DNA of 64,000 nucleotides from an uncultured Sphingobacteriaceae bacterium (lineage in GTDB: Bacteria > Bacteroidota > Bacteroidia > Sphingobacteriales > Sphingobacteriaceae): the NCBI GenBank assembly GCA_946887045.1, contig CAMPKC010000010.1:1-64000 (forward strand), given 5' to 3'. The position numbers and the translations under genes were made by a program. The notes under the pieces are model-generated. The model did not search any database, was not told the DNA's origin, and saw nothing but the letters and a program-made list of their open reading frames with translations. Positions 17,897 to 28,780 of this stretch are shown piece by piece. Every line of letters begins with the position of its first letter. Position 1 is the stretch's first letter.

Positions 17897-17928
17897 TTTG
17901 CTAAAACGATTTAGCGTCAATATATTTG
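17897..17928 (+). promoter_or_regulatory. Promoter P1 with embedded class A LacI-type operator
   Basis: TTTG at 17897-17900, then 20 bases, then TATATTTG at 17921-17928: a Bacteroidota -33/-7 promoter. The operator GCTAAAACGATTTAGC occupies 17900-17915, with arms GCTAAA/TTTAGC around a central CG, as LacI-family proteins prefer. A bound repressor would block sigma-factor access. The first gene start is about 160 bases downstream (GH35). Confidence 0.88.
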
Positions 17929-18090
17929 AGGAACAGAAGACGTAGTTTCTTCTTGGTTTTTTAAAAGTAAAAAAGGTAGTCGTGGTTGAAGAATACTTAT
18001 TGAAACAGCGTAAAAAGAGGGCTGGTAGTAATTTAACATGCTCAACCAACAATATCCCATTATAACACTTTCAGATTAATTACACTTTAG

Positions 18091-20451
18091 ATGTTACAGC
18101 AAAAGCTATTTCGAACAGTATTTATGGGCGCGTTCTTATTCATGGCCATTACACTCTGTTCATTTAAAAACACGGAACCAAAACCAACGTTTGAAATTGG
18201 GAAAGAAAGCTTTCTGTTAAATGGCAAACCATTTCAGATTAGATGTGGAGAACTTCATTTTGCACGTGTGCCTAAGCCGTACTGGCGGCATCGGATAAAG
18301 ATGATGAAGGCTCTTGGGATGAATACGGTGTGTGCTTATCTGTTTTGGAATTTTCATGAACGTACCCAAGGTGTTTTTAAATGGGATGGCGAAGCGGATA
18401 TTGCCGAATTTTGTAAAATAGCTCAGGAAGAAGGTATGTGGATCATCCTGCGCCCCGGCCCTTATACCTGCGCAGAATGGGAAATGGGAGGGTTGCCCTG
18501 GTGGCTGCTTAAAAACGAGGATATTGAACTTCGCACTAAAGACCCTTTATATATAGATGCCTCTCGTAAATATTTAAAAGAGGTAGGAAAAGTTTTGTCA
18601 CCACTTCAGGTAACTAATGGAGGCCCAATTCTGATGGTTCAGATTGAAAATGAATATGGTTTTTATGCCGATGATGCGGAGTTTATGGGCCTAATGAGGC
18701 AGGCAATTATTGATGCTGGGTTTAATGTGCCACTTTTTGCATGTAACCCTCCGTCCCACTTAAAAAAAAGCTTTCGCAATGATCTTTTCAAGGTAGTTAA
18801 TTTCGGAACTAACCCTGAGGCATCATTCCAATCATTAAGGGAAGTACAGCCGGAAGGCCCCTTAATGTGTGGCGAGTTTTATTCGGGATGGTTTGATACC
18901 TGGGGAACACCTCATAGCTACGGTAAAATAGACCAGTATTTAAAAGATATGGAATATATGCTGCAGACAGGGGCTTCCTTCAGCATTTACATGGCGCACG
19001 GTGGAACTTCATTTGGCTTCTGGGCAGGAGCAGACCGCCCCTTTAAACCAGACGTGTCCAGTTACGATTATGGCGCACCCGTTAGTGAAGCCGGGAAGGT
19101 AACTGAAAAATTCACCGCAACCCGTAATTTAATTTCCAGATATTTAATGCCCGGAGAGCCTGCTTTACCCGAGCCTCCGCCAGCCAACCCTACAACTACC
19201 TTCGCCGCTGTTCAACTAACAAAATTTGCTTCCTTGTTTAGCAATCTGCCAACGCCTGTTTCCACTGATAATCCTAAAACAATGGAGTATTACAATCAGG
19301 CTAAGGGAAGTATTTTATATAGAACTACCTTGCCAGCTGGCCCCGAATGCACGTTTAAAGCAGGCGCCATACATGATTTTGCCTGGGTATTTATTAACGG
19401 CAAAAAACTTACCGTGATGGACCGCCGTAAACGCAATTTTCAGATTACTATTCCAGCCAGAGATAAAGAAAGTACTATAGATATTTTAGTTCACGCCATG
19501 GGGCGGATCAATTTTGGTCCGGAGGTACACGATAGAAAAGGCCTTATAGGCCCAGTTCAATTCCTTAATAGTAATGCAGTCCCGGTTGCAACCAAAGGAG
19601 GATGGAAAGTTTTCAATTTGCCATATGGCGATGCAATGCTGGATAAACTGAAGTTCGGGAATGCTCCGTCGCAATCTTCGGCTCCTGGAATTTGGCAGGG
19701 AGAATTTACTGTGGAAAAAATTGGCGACGTATATTTGGATGTACGTAAATGGGGTAAAGGTGTAGTTTGGGTTAACGGACATTGTTTAGGGCGGTATTGG
19801 AATATTGGGCCCACTCAAACGATGTATCTTCCCGGGCCCTGGTTAAATAAGGGACTAAATAAAGTTCTGGTATTAGATATAGTAGGTCCCGAAGCTCCTG
19901 TTTTACAAGGATTGCCAGAGCCAATACTAAATGAACTTAATCCGGCGAAAGATTTCACCGCGTCAAAACGCCCAGATGTTAGTTTCGCGATCGGCAATTT
20001 AAAGCCAAATCATCAAAGTGAGTTTGCCAAAGGTAATGCCATGCAAACGGTTACTCTCTCTACAGTTGCAAAAGGCCGTTATTTCTGTATCGCTGCCTTA
20101 AATTCTTTTGATAATAAGAACAGTGCTTCCATAGCTGAACTGGATCTGCTTGACGAAAATGGCAAAGTAATAAGCCACCAAAACTGGACAATTGCTTATG
20201 TAAGCAGTGAAGAATTAACAAAGGAAAATGGAAGTGCAGAGAATGCTATCGATGGCCAGACATTTAATTACTGGAGTTCAGATTATAGCTTCAAGAAGGC
20301 GTCTTATCCACATTATCTGGTGATTGACCTGGGCAAAGAGGAAAAGATAAGCTCATTCCGATATGTACCTGTTGCAGATAATAATGGTCCAGGAAGGATA
20401 AAAAATTACCGGATATTTATTGGGAATGATATAGTTAAGAAGGCCTATTAA
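18091..20451 (+). CDS. GH35 beta-galactosidase with C-terminal discoidin-like domain
   Basis: 786 residues, an exo-acting beta-galactosidase removing terminal galactose. A lipoprotein-type signal ends near Cys23 (MAITLCSF), suggesting periplasmic or surface anchoring. The catalytic barrel covers about residues 35-345. The acid/base Glu188 lies in QIENEYG and the nucleophile Glu262 in MCGEFYSGWFDTWG. Beta-sandwich domains follow (VFINGKKL, GVVWVNGHCLGRYWNIGP). The end resembles an F5/8-type C (discoidin) binding domain (NAIDGQTFNYWSS, YLVIDLGKEEKISSFRYVP). It is the first gene behind promoter P1 and is followed by GH43, GH95 and GH31 genes on the same strand. Galactose on arabinogalactan or xyloglucan side chains would be a fitting target. 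Confidence 0.92.
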   Translation: MLQQKLFRTVFMGAFLFMAITLCSFKNTEPKPTFEIGKESFLLNGKPFQIRCGELHFARVPKPYWRHRIKMMKALGMNTVCAYLFWNFHERTQGVFKWDGEADIAEFCKIAQEEGMWIILRPGPYTCAEWEMGGLPWWLLKNEDIELRTKDPLYIDASRKYLKEVGKVLSPLQVTNGGPILMVQIENEYGFYADDAEFMGLMRQAIIDAGFNVPLFACNPPSHLKKSFRNDLFKVVNFGTNPEASFQSLREVQPEGPLMCGEFYSGWFDTWGTPHSYGKIDQYLKDMEYMLQTGASFSIYMAHGGTSFGFWAGADRPFKPDVSSYDYGAPVSEAGKVTEKFTATRNLISRYLMPGEPALPEPPPANPTTTFAAVQLTKFASLFSNLPTPVSTDNPKTMEYYNQAKGSILYRTTLPAGPECTFKAGAIHDFAWVFINGKKLTVMDRRKRNFQITIPARDKESTIDILVHAMGRINFGPEVHDRKGLIGPVQFLNSNAVPVATKGGWKVFNLPYGDAMLDKLKFGNAPSQSSAPGIWQGEFTVEKIGDVYLDVRKWGKGVVWVNGHCLGRYWNIGPTQTMYLPGPWLNKGLNKVLVLDIVGPEAPVLQGLPEPILNELNPAKDFTASKRPDVSFAIGNLKPNHQSEFAKGNAMQTVTLSTVAKGRYFCIAALNSFDNKNSASIAELDLLDENGKVISHQNWTIAYVSSEELTKENGSAENAIDGQTFNYWSSDYSFKKASYPHYLVIDLGKEEKISSFRYVPVADNNGPGRIKNYRIFIGNDIVKKAY

Positions 20452-20463
20452 ACAAATTATTTT

Positions 20464-20492
20464 GGCTGCCCCGAAGTGGTATCCGGGCAGCC
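20464..20492 (+). other. Intergenic hairpin between GH35 and GH43
   Basis: GGCTGCCC pairs perfectly with GGGCAGCC around a 13-base loop. No T-run follows, so it may act as a processing or mRNA-stability element rather than a full terminator. Confidence 0.6.
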
Positions 20493-20570
20493 GCACTTAA
20501 TTATAAACGACAATTTTGGCGGACAGAGACAAGCTTGTTTACATACAATTAGATAAGCAACACCTGAATA

Positions 20571-22208
20571 ATGACTAAAGTATCTTCACTCATGCTTAAG
20601 CAATTTCTTCTGATAATCATCCTGACAACTACTCTTACCTCATTAAGAGGACAGGAAAATCAAAATCCACAATGGAATACCTGGGACACCTGGGGAGATC
20701 AGAATAATGGCATCTATCGGAATCCCGTACTGCCCGCAGATTATAGCGATCTGGATTGTATTCGTGTAGGAGACGATTATTATGCCATATCTTCTACTTT
20801 TCAATATTCTCCGGGAATGATTATCCTTCATTCAAAGGATCTGGTGAGCTGGACCATAAAAAGCCATGCGGTGCCAGATGTTACACAAATATCTCCTCAA
20901 ATGAACTGGGATAAAATGAACCGCTACGGTACAGGTATCTGGGCTGGAGCCATACGCTATCATCAGGGTAAATTCTGGATTTATTTCGGAACGCCTCAGG
21001 AGGGATACTTTATGACAACAGCTAAAAATATAGAGGGGCCATGGGAACCGTTACATAAAATCATGGATCAAGCAGGTTGGGATGACTGCTGTCCTTTCTG
21101 GGATGATGACGGCCAGGGATATTTTATTGGCACAAATTTCAGGGATGGCTATAAAATACATCTCTTTAAACTTACTGCTGATGGTAAAGATATCATCAAG
21201 GAAACTGATAAGGTAATTTATCAATCGAAGGGAAGTGAAGCCAACAAGCTTTACAAGATCAATGGAACCTACTATCATTTTTTCAGCGAAGTGAGGGCAG
21301 GTGCCCGGACTGTAATGATGGAGCGCTCAAAGAATATCTGGGGCCCTTATACGGAAGTTAAGCAGTTGAGCCATGCGCAAACTGATATGAAATCGCCTAA
21401 CCAGGGAGGTATTGTACAAACTCCCAAGGGCGACTGGTATTTTCTTACCCATCATGGAGATGGCGACTGGTTCGGCAGGATCATGAGTTTGATCCCTGTG
21501 AACTGGGTGGATGGATGGCCTATTTTGGGAAAAGTGGAAGAGGACGGAATTGGAACGATGCTTTGGGAAGCTAAGAAGCCGGTTAGCGGAACAAAAATTG
21601 TTACTCCCCAAACAAGTGATGAATTTTCAAAAAATCGCCTGAACGAGCAGTGGGAGTGGAACTACCACCCCAGAGGGGATAAGTGGTCTTTGAAGGAAAG
21701 AAAGGGCTGGCTCAGGCTTCATGCGTTCAGTTCGCTTCAAAAAAATGATAACCTAACAAAGGTGGGCAATATCCTTACCCAGCGTTCTATGTCTACTAAG
21801 ACAAACGAAGTAATCGTTAAACTGGATTTAAGCGGAATGGCAGACGGACAAAAGGCTGGTTTCACTCATTTCGGGCATCCAATGTATTCTGCCATAGGGG
21901 TACGATGTGATGGAAATATAAAACGATTGGAATATAATTTAAAAGGGCAGATAACAGAGGGCAACCCAATAAATCAGAATGTTCTCTGGCTGCGGTCAGT
22001 CTGGGGATTTGATGGCGTTAGCCAGTATTCGTACAGTACAGATGGTAAGAATTTCAAGGATTTTGGCCCTGCGTACAAGCTGGTGTGGCAAGCATACAGA
22101 GGCGACCGTTTGGGAATATATTCTTACAATAACAAACAGGAAAAAGGATATATCGATGTCGACTTTTTTAACTATACCTTCTCAGGACCGGGAAAAACAA
22201 AGAAATAG
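20571..22208 (+). CDS. GH43-family glycosidase with C-terminal beta-sandwich
   Basis: 545 residues from the ATG at 20571; a start at 20592 (MLKQFLLIIILTT) would give an equally good signal peptide. The five-bladed propeller begins at YRNPVLPADYSDLDCIRVGD, where the Asp of DLD is the expected base. The pKa-modulating Asp is expected near CCPFWDDDGQGYFIG and the acid Glu near KGSEANKLYKING. The C-terminal ~200 residues are the beta-sandwich common in beta-xylosidase/arabinofuranosidase-type GH43 enzymes. It follows GH35 by 119 bases including a hairpin. An arabinofuranosidase or xylosidase role is likely; exact specificity cannot be read. Confidence 0.88.
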   Translation: MTKVSSLMLKQFLLIIILTTTLTSLRGQENQNPQWNTWDTWGDQNNGIYRNPVLPADYSDLDCIRVGDDYYAISSTFQYSPGMIILHSKDLVSWTIKSHAVPDVTQISPQMNWDKMNRYGTGIWAGAIRYHQGKFWIYFGTPQEGYFMTTAKNIEGPWEPLHKIMDQAGWDDCCPFWDDDGQGYFIGTNFRDGYKIHLFKLTADGKDIIKETDKVIYQSKGSEANKLYKINGTYYHFFSEVRAGARTVMMERSKNIWGPYTEVKQLSHAQTDMKSPNQGGIVQTPKGDWYFLTHHGDGDWFGRIMSLIPVNWVDGWPILGKVEEDGIGTMLWEAKKPVSGTKIVTPQTSDEFSKNRLNEQWEWNYHPRGDKWSLKERKGWLRLHAFSSLQKNDNLTKVGNILTQRSMSTKTNEVIVKLDLSGMADGQKAGFTHFGHPMYSAIGVRCDGNIKRLEYNLKGQITEGNPINQNVLWLRSVWGFDGVSQYSYSTDGKNFKDFGPAYKLVWQAYRGDRLGIYSYNNKQEKGYIDVDFFNYTFSGPGKTKK

Positions 22209-22388
22209 ATTTGCAAATAATGCTGAGTACATTTAGAAAATCACTTCTTTGTGATAATGTTTCTTTTTTTAATTTCCAGGAGATTGGTGCCGTGTGATTG
22301 GTTTAGTTAAATATCTTGTGAAAATGAATTGCAGCTCACAAATTGTTGCTGTGCTGTTTTTCTGTTATAAACTTCTTACAGTATAATT

Positions 22389-24854
22389 ATGAAAGCCATT
22401 TTATTTGCTTTATTGTTTTTTTGTTCAATAGGCGCTTTTTCGCAAGAAAATCCAACGCTTAAATTATGGTATAACAAGCCCGCTGAAAAATGGGTAGAAG
22501 CATTGCCCCTTGGTAATGGCAGAATCGGTGCAATGGTGTTTGGTGGCATTGAAGAAGAGCTTATTCAGTTAAACGAAAGTACTTTATGGAGTGGTGGCCC
22601 TGTTAGGACAAACGTTAATCCTGAAGCTAAAATCTATTTGCCTCAGATAAGAAAAGCCCTGTTGGAAGACGAAGATTATACAAAAGCCAATCAGCTCACC
22701 AGAAAAATGCAGGGCTTTTTTTCGCAATCTTATTTGCCTTTAGGCGATATTTTAATTAAGCAGAACTTTAATGGCTCAAAACCTGACTCCTATTACCGCG
22801 ATTTAAATCTTAATGAGGCAGTTGCCACCACTCGTTTTACAGTAAATGGTGTTCAATACACACGGGAGATATTTACTTCTGCCCCAGATAATGTCATGCT
22901 GGTGCGTATCTCCGCTAACAAAAAGGGAGCCCTTAATTTAGATATTTCAGCAAAAAGTCTGCTAAAGAATACTCTTTCTGTTAACGGCAGTAACGAGCTG
23001 ATTTTAAAAGGCAAGGCCCCGGCAAACGTAAACCCCAGTTATTATAATCCTAAAGAAAGAGATGCCATTACCTATGAAGATACTGCTGGTTGCAACGGAA
23101 TGCGCTATCAATATCGTATTAGAGCAATAAGTAAAGACGGCTTAATAAGCGCCAGTGCAAATTCAGGAATCCATGTAGAGAAAGCAAGCGAGGTGGTATT
23201 GTACGTGGCTGCCGCTACCAGCTTTAACGGCTTTGATAAGTGTCCGGATAAAGACGGAAAAGATGAGACCCGGATAGTTTCAGATCTTATTGCAAAAGCT
23301 GTTAAAAAGGACTATAATCAGCTATATAAAAAACATGTTGCTGACTTTAATACCTATTTCGGCAGGGTTGAATTTGCCGTAAAAGATACAACAAGCGCTA
23401 ATCCTAATACATTATTGCCTTCGAGCACCCGATTGGAAGCTTATTCTAAAGGAGCTTATGACCCGGCCCTGGAAACTTTATACTTTCAATACGGTCGGTA
23501 TTTGCTCATTTCATCTTCACGTCCTGGTGGCCCGCCGGCTAACCTGCAAGGTATTTGGAACAAAGAGCTTCGTGCTCCATGGAGTTCCAATTACACAATT
23601 AACATCAATACTCAGATGAATTACTGGCCGGCAGAAGTCACCAATCTTTCTGAAATGCACCAGCCACTTTTAGATTGGATACCGAATTTAGCCAAAACTG
23701 GTACTGTTACAGCCCGCGAATTTTATAATGCCAGAGGTTGGGTCGCACACCATAACTCCGACCTGTGGGCATTAAGTGATCCTGTAGGCGACAGGGGAAA
23801 TGGCGATCCGGTTTGGGCTAATTGGTGGATGGGGGGAAACTGGCTTGCACAACATCTTTACGAGCACTACCGATTTTCCGGAGATAAGACCTTCCTGGTA
23901 AAAAAAGCATATCCGATAATGAAAAGCGCGGCTTTATTCACCCTCGATTGGCTAATTGAAGATAAGAATGGCTATTTAGTTACAGCACCTTCCACGTCTC
24001 CTGAAAATAAATTTAAAGACAAAAATGGCCGTCAGCAGTCGGTATCAGTTGCCACAACCATGGACATGTCTATTATCAGAGATCTGTTTAATAATGTGAT
24101 AGAGGCTTCAGAAATTTTAGGAACAGATAAAGCCTTTCGCGATACATTAGTCGCGAAACGGCTTAAGCTTTATCCCCTGCAGATTGGAAGTAAAGGACAA
24201 TTGACCGAGTGGTATAAAGATTTTGAGGAGACCGATATCCATCATCGCCATGCCTCACATTTGTTTGGCCTACATCCGGGTAGGGAGATATCGTCACTGA
24301 CACCCGATTTTTTTACTGCTGCTAAAAAGTCCCTGGAGATACGAGGAGATGCGGGAACCGGGTGGAGCAAAGGCTGGAAGATTAACTGGTGGGCCAGGCT
24401 TAAAGATGGCGACCATGCTCATTTCCTGATAAAACAGCTATTAAACTATGTGGAAACCAATGGAGGAACCGGTGGTACTTATCCAAACTTTTTTGATGCA
24501 CATCCTCCGTTTCAGATTGATGGAAACTTTGCAGGAACTGCCGGAATGGCCGAAATGCTGATTCAAAGCCATTTGAACTATATCCATTTATTACCAGCGT
24601 TACCCAAAGCCTGGGCCGAAGGTCGTATCAAGGGACTTAAAGCAAGAGGCGGGTTTCAGGTAGACTTGAAATGGAAAAATCAGCAATTGGAAAACGCCTC
24701 TATAAAATCACTAAAGGGTGCAGAATGTATCATTTACACCAATATTCCAGTTAAGGTAACAGGCCTTAATGCCGTTTCTCAAAAGATAATGGACGGCTAC
24801 AGGATTACATTTAAAACAAGTAAAGGTAAAATATATCAACTGGTAAGCATGTAA
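22389..24854 (+). CDS. GH95 alpha-L-fucosidase or alpha-L-galactosidase
   Basis: 821 residues with a Sec signal (residues 1-19, ...GAFSQ). GH95 enzymes are inverting exo-hydrolases, mostly alpha-1,2-L-fucosidases. The N-terminal domain starts [20 protein letters not shown]. All expected active-site residues are in place: the paired Asn405/Asn407 in [14 protein letters not shown], the acid Glu539 in PSTSPENKF, and the activating Asp711 in FQIDGNFAG. Together with the GH35 galactosidase and GH31 enzyme it could trim Fuc-Gal-Xyl type side chains. It lies 180 bases after GH43 in the same direction. Confidence 0.92.
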   Translation: MKAILFALLFFCSIGAFSQENPTLKLWYNKPAEKWVEALPLGNGRIGAMVFGGIEEELIQLNESTLWSGGPVRTNVNPEAKIYLPQIRKALLEDEDYTKANQLTRKMQGFFSQSYLPLGDILIKQNFNGSKPDSYYRDLNLNEAVATTRFTVNGVQYTREIFTSAPDNVMLVRISANKKGALNLDISAKSLLKNTLSVNGSNELILKGKAPANVNPSYYNPKERDAITYEDTAGCNGMRYQYRIRAISKDGLISASANSGIHVEKASEVVLYVAAATSFNGFDKCPDKDGKDETRIVSDLIAKAVKKDYNQLYKKHVADFNTYFGRVEFAVKDTTSANPNTLLPSSTRLEAYSKGAYDPALETLYFQYGRYLLISSSRPGGPPANLQGIWNKELRAPWSSNYTININTQMNYWPAEVTNLSEMHQPLLDWIPNLAKTGTVTAREFYNARGWVAHHNSDLWALSDPVGDRGNGDPVWANWWMGGNWLAQHLYEHYRFSGDKTFLVKKAYPIMKSAALFTLDWLIEDKNGYLVTAPSTSPENKFKDKNGRQQSVSVATTMDMSIIRDLFNNVIEASEILGTDKAFRDTLVAKRLKLYPLQIGSKGQLTEWYKDFEETDIHHRHASHLFGLHPGREISSLTPDFFTAAKKSLEIRGDAGTGWSKGWKINWWARLKDGDHAHFLIKQLLNYVETNGGTGGTYPNFFDAHPPFQIDGNFAGTAGMAEMLIQSHLNYIHLLPALPKAWAEGRIKGLKARGGFQVDLKWKNQQLENASIKSLKGAECIIYTNIPVKVTGLNAVSQKIMDGYRITFKTSKGKIYQLVSM

Positions 24855-24891
24855 GCCATCAGGGGATCCAGGGAAATCGCCTTTAAATCGT

Positions 24892-24952
24892 CTGATAGCG
24901 TTTGGAACGCCTATCAGCGAAGGCCGCAGACAGCGGTTTCAAACCCTGTCTG
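24892..24952 (+). other. Two tandem hairpins between GH95 and GH31
   Basis: CTGATAG...CTATCAG (24892-24917, with inner CGTT/AACG) is followed by CAGACAG...CTGTCTG (24927-24952, with inner GGTTT/AAACC). Both are near perfect. No T-run follows. They may separate expression levels of the neighbouring genes. Confidence 0.6.
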
Positions 24953-25114
24953 TCGGTTATTGATCGTATGTTTTTCACGTATCATATTTTAAAAGCGGTT
25001 CCCCTGTCAGGGGGATCATGGCAAAATTTGTATGATTAAAAAGAGTATACAGAATTCCCTGTATATCCGAATAGCCTTGTGTATAGATGATTTAGAACTA
25101 TAATTAAGAATAAA

Positions 25115-27724
25115 ATGAAAATTGTTTTTTCTCTGATTGCATTGGCCCTTCCGGCTTTCTGCATCGGACAATTCGTAAAGAAAGTTGAAAAGTTAAGAGA
25201 TCGGGTGAATATTGATTTAAGGGAGGGCACACTAAGTATTCAGCCGCTAACAGAAAATGCGCTTAGGATAAAATTTTATAAAGACGGAAGTAAACAGCTT
25301 GAAGAGATAGTGTTTAGTTCCACTCCTTCAGATACCAAATACCAGTTTTCTGAAACGCCTTCGGCTATTAAGATAAATACAAAGGATGTTATTGTAACGG
25401 TTGATAAAAAGACCGCTAACCTGATTTATTCCGATAAAAACGGTAAAATATTCCTTACCGAAAAAGCAGGTTCCCGTAAACTTATGCCGGGTTCTACATC
25501 CGGTGAGCCTTGCTACGCTGCCGAGCAGCAGTTTGAATCACCTGCCGATGAATACATTTATGGGCTAGGGCAATTCCAGGACGGGCATTATAACCAAAAA
25601 GGAGTTACACGTCGCCTCATACAGGTCAATACACAAATCTCCATCCCTTTTATATATTCCAATAAAGGGTACGGTTTACTTTGGCATCAGTATGGCCTTA
25701 CAGACTACAATCCCGCGGATAATTTTATCAGCCTCAGCAAGCAGGAAAAATCATCCGGCAATAATGATATGATAGAGGTAACTACTGATGCAGGGGCGAA
25801 AAAGGTAGCACAGAATCAGTCGGCATATACGGGTGCTTTTTCTGTAGCAGAAGCCGGAGAATATTCTATTATGCTCGATCTTGGAGGTATGGGTAGCCGT
25901 CATATTGTAGTTATAGATGGTAAGCCATGTATTGATCAGGCTAACATGTGGCTTCCTCCTTCAGTAAGTGCAAAAAAGTATCTGGCAGCAGGAACACATC
26001 ATGTTCAGGTAATCGTTAATTCGGATAAGGCACCTCAAATCTCCTGGAAGAAAATTGAAAACCTGACCACTTTCCGTTCTCCTGCTTCCCAAATGCTTGA
26101 CTACGTTGTTTTTTACGGACCCACTGCCGACAAGGTAATTTCTACGTACCGAAAACTTTCAGGTCAAGCTCCAATGCTTCCTTTGTGGGCTTATGGGTTC
26201 TGGCAATGCCGTGAACGTTATACCTCATCTGCACATCTCGTTGAAACCGTGAAAGAGTTTCGAAACAGGCAACTTCCCATGGATGTAATTGTACAAGATT
26301 GGCAATATTGGGGTAAATATGGTTGGGGCGTTCCAAAATTTGATGAAAGCCATTACCCGGACCCGACTAAACTGATGAAAGATCTTCATGATCTGAATGC
26401 CCATTTTAGCATTTCAGTTTGGGAGAATATTTTAAAGACTTCGGCAATAGGGAAGGAATATGTGGCTGAGAATCTATATATACCCGATAGCAGATGGATT
26501 GATATGTTAAATCCTAAAGCCCGCGTCAAACACTGGGACACGATGAATAAAAACCTCTTTTCTCATGGTGTGGATTCCTGGTGGATGGATGCTGTAGAGC
26601 CGGAAAATGATGCATTAAATGGTAAAAAGACGTACCTGGGCTTGGGCGATTTCTATCGTCTTACCTATCCTTTATTTGTTAGTAAGGCTGTATATGAAGG
26701 ACAACGAGGTGTAACTTCAGATAAAAGGGTTTGTATTTTAACGCGTTCGGCCTTTCCTGGTTCACATCGCTATGGCATAATCAACTGGTCTGGCGATATC
26801 GGTAGCGATTGGGACGCTTACAGAAGGCAGATTGTAGCTGGTTTGAACTTTACAATTACCGGATTCCCATATTGGACTACAGATATCGGTGGATTTTTCC
26901 GACCGAAGGGACAATATACAGATACAGCGTATCAGGAACTATTAACCCGCTGGTTTCAATGGGGGGCTTTAAACCCGATATTCCGCCTTCATGGTTTTCA
27001 AACTGAAACAGAGCCCTGGAAATTCGGTGAGACGGTGGAAAGCAATATGAGAAAAACGATGAACCTGCGTTACCGTTTGCTGCCTTATATCTATTCCGAG
27101 GCCTGGCAGGTTTCTCAAAAAGGATCAACCATGATGCGCCCATTGGTGATGGATTTTAATGGTGATAATACGGCACTCAATCAGCAATTTGAACACATGT
27201 TTGGTAAATCGTTCCTTGTTACCCCGATTACCCAACCCGGCTTAAATGAATGGGATGTGTATCTGCCCAAATCTGCTGGATGGTTCGATTTCTGGACAGG
27301 TAAACGTTACGCAGGCGGCCAATCAGTTAAAGCTGCCGCACCGCTGGAGAGAAGCCCCTTATTTGTAAAGGCTGGTTCTATAGTTCCCCTAGGTAAGTCG
27401 GTACAGTATTCGAATCAATTACCTGCCGACACCGTTGAAATCCGTATTTACAAAGGAGCTAATGCAGCATTCAATCTGTATGAAGATGAGGGAGATAATT
27501 ACAACTACGAGAAAGGTAAGTATACGGTTATTCCTTTCGTATGGAACGAGACAAGCCAGACATTGACCATATCGAACAGACAAGGGAATTTTCCGGGTTC
27601 TTTAAGTAAACGCGTTTTCAATATCGTAGTGGTAAGCGAGGCGAACGGAACCGGTATCGAAAGTGGCCGCACCATAAAGCAAGTCAGTTATAATGGTACT
27701 AAAACTGCCATTCAATTGAAATAG
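25115..27724 (+). CDS. GH31 alpha-xylosidase/alpha-glucosidase with inserted PA14-like domain
   Basis: 869 residues, signal peptide 1-18 (...FCIGQ). An N-terminal GH31 beta-sandwich is interrupted at about residues 215-330 by a PA14-like insert (AYTGAFSVAEAGEYSIML, HHVQVIVNSDKAPQISWKK), as seen in CjXyl31A-like alpha-xylosidases. The barrel carries the nucleophile Asp492 (DSWWMDAVEPEN) and the acid/base Asp561 (NWSGDIGSDW). The WMDAVEPE form and the PA14 insert favour alpha-xylosidase over alpha-glucosidase. It is the last gene of the GH35-GH43-GH95-GH31 block and is followed by a hairpin at 27752. Confidence 0.9.
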   Translation: MKIVFSLIALALPAFCIGQFVKKVEKLRDRVNIDLREGTLSIQPLTENALRIKFYKDGSKQLEEIVFSSTPSDTKYQFSETPSAIKINTKDVIVTVDKKTANLIYSDKNGKIFLTEKAGSRKLMPGSTSGEPCYAAEQQFESPADEYIYGLGQFQDGHYNQKGVTRRLIQVNTQISIPFIYSNKGYGLLWHQYGLTDYNPADNFISLSKQEKSSGNNDMIEVTTDAGAKKVAQNQSAYTGAFSVAEAGEYSIMLDLGGMGSRHIVVIDGKPCIDQANMWLPPSVSAKKYLAAGTHHVQVIVNSDKAPQISWKKIENLTTFRSPASQMLDYVVFYGPTADKVISTYRKLSGQAPMLPLWAYGFWQCRERYTSSAHLVETVKEFRNRQLPMDVIVQDWQYWGKYGWGVPKFDESHYPDPTKLMKDLHDLNAHFSISVWENILKTSAIGKEYVAENLYIPDSRWIDMLNPKARVKHWDTMNKNLFSHGVDSWWMDAVEPENDALNGKKTYLGLGDFYRLTYPLFVSKAVYEGQRGVTSDKRVCILTRSAFPGSHRYGIINWSGDIGSDWDAYRRQIVAGLNFTITGFPYWTTDIGGFFRPKGQYTDTAYQELLTRWFQWGALNPIFRLHGFQTETEPWKFGETVESNMRKTMNLRYRLLPYIYSEAWQVSQKGSTMMRPLVMDFNGDNTALNQQFEHMFGKSFLVTPITQPGLNEWDVYLPKSAGWFDFWTGKRYAGGQSVKAAAPLERSPLFVKAGSIVPLGKSVQYSNQLPADTVEIRIYKGANAAFNLYEDEGDNYNYEKGKYTVIPFVWNETSQTLTISNRQGNFPGSLSKRVFNIVVVSEANGTGIESGRTIKQVSYNGTKTAIQLK

Positions 27725-27751
27725 CAGTTCGCTATTCCAATGTCTAAATAA

Positions 27752-27775
27752 GTGGTTGGTGAGGACACCAACCAC
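27752..27775 (+). other. Hairpin at the end of the first hydrolase block
   Basis: GTGGTTGGTG pairs perfectly with CACCAACCAC around AGGA. No T-run follows. Probably forms the 3' end of the mRNA or protects it. Confidence 0.6.
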
Positions 27776-28208
27776 GGCAGACACATTAATAAGCTTGAGT
27801 AGCACCATGACAAGAGATATTGCAGAATCTTGTGTATCGCATAACTTTCCAATTGTCTGATGGTGGAAAAAAGTATCTCCTTCGTCCCTTGTTTAATATT
27901 GAAGGTCAGTATTACGTGGTTTACGCCACCATCAGAGAATACTAACGATGATTTTTAATTACTAAGAATATACTTCCTTAAACAGTATTCCAGCCACTTA
28001 CTAACTTAATTTAAACTTTTATTAAGTGCATTTATTAAAAGAATTCATTGGATTAGAATATCCTCTGTTTTGTCTCTTTATTAACAATGGTCTTGTTTGC
28101 GGGAACTGCTACTAAAGGCTTAGAAATCCTTCAAAACACTTCAGTGTTGAAATGGATTATACTCCTTTTTTTGCTACTAAAGAATAAGATAACGGTCGAT
28201 GCACTATC
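27776..28208. other. Non-coding region after GH31
   Basis: AT-rich, with no convincing gene, RNA or operator. It probably contains degraded sequence, because recognisable gene fragments begin at its right end. Confidence 0.45.
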
Positions 28209-28382
28209 TTTTTAACTGCAAAGCAAACCGAAAAAGTCAGAATTATCGACCAGTTTCAACAATATGGTTCCGGAGGATTTGCCTTGGGTGTAGGCGGGGA
28301 TAATAAACATTGGATGGCGGTTGGTGGCAATGAGTTGCTGTCTGCAATTAGTACCCCTTTAAACCAATGGTATATGTTTTAG
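28209..28382 (+). pseudogene. Fragment of a LamG/concanavalin-like domain
   Basis: A short open stretch reads YGSGGFALGVGGDNKHWMA and LLSAISTPLNQWYMF before a stop. After a frame change GTFSKPKGGFTNFAP follows. The pattern of a Gly-rich strand, then TPLNQWYMF-GTF, is that of LamG-type lectin domains. It is an isolated decayed piece with no start or partner domains. Confidence 0.4.
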
Positions 28383-28558
28383 GCACTTTCAGTAAGCCCA
28401 AAGGCGGTTTTACGAATTTTGCGCCGCTCAGACAAACAAATCCCCTATAAGGGTTGGTAAGTGGTTGGGCTTGCCAGCATCTGGTCTGTAGGCGGTTTTT
28501 TCTAGGCCAGCCGAGCTGGGAGCCAAGTTAATATATATCGACCCTTTTAAATAAAGAT

Positions 28559-28780
28559 TTATACTCTTCTGTGGCAATTTGTTCGAAAGTCATATTTGAA
28601 GTGGTGATTAGATACTGAGCGTTCAATACGCTTTTCATGAATGTAGACGATAGGGCGATCTCTGGTAGATTTCAGGAAAAGCCAGGACAAATAATCATCT
28701 TGAAGGTTAGCTCTTCCTGCAAGATGATTTACTGTAATCTCCTTGCTTAAATTAGCCTGAATGTAACTGTTTGCATCCAT
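28559..28780 (-). pseudogene. C-terminal fragment of an AraC-family regulator
   Basis: The first 50 residues are the first helix-turn-helix of an AraC protein: YIQANLSKEITVNHLAGRAN, then LQDDYLSWLFLKSTRDRPI and YIHEKRIERS. The second helix-turn-helix is lost (a frame change after RIERS) and there is no sensor domain. A full AraC protein has about 290 residues. Confidence 0.65.
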
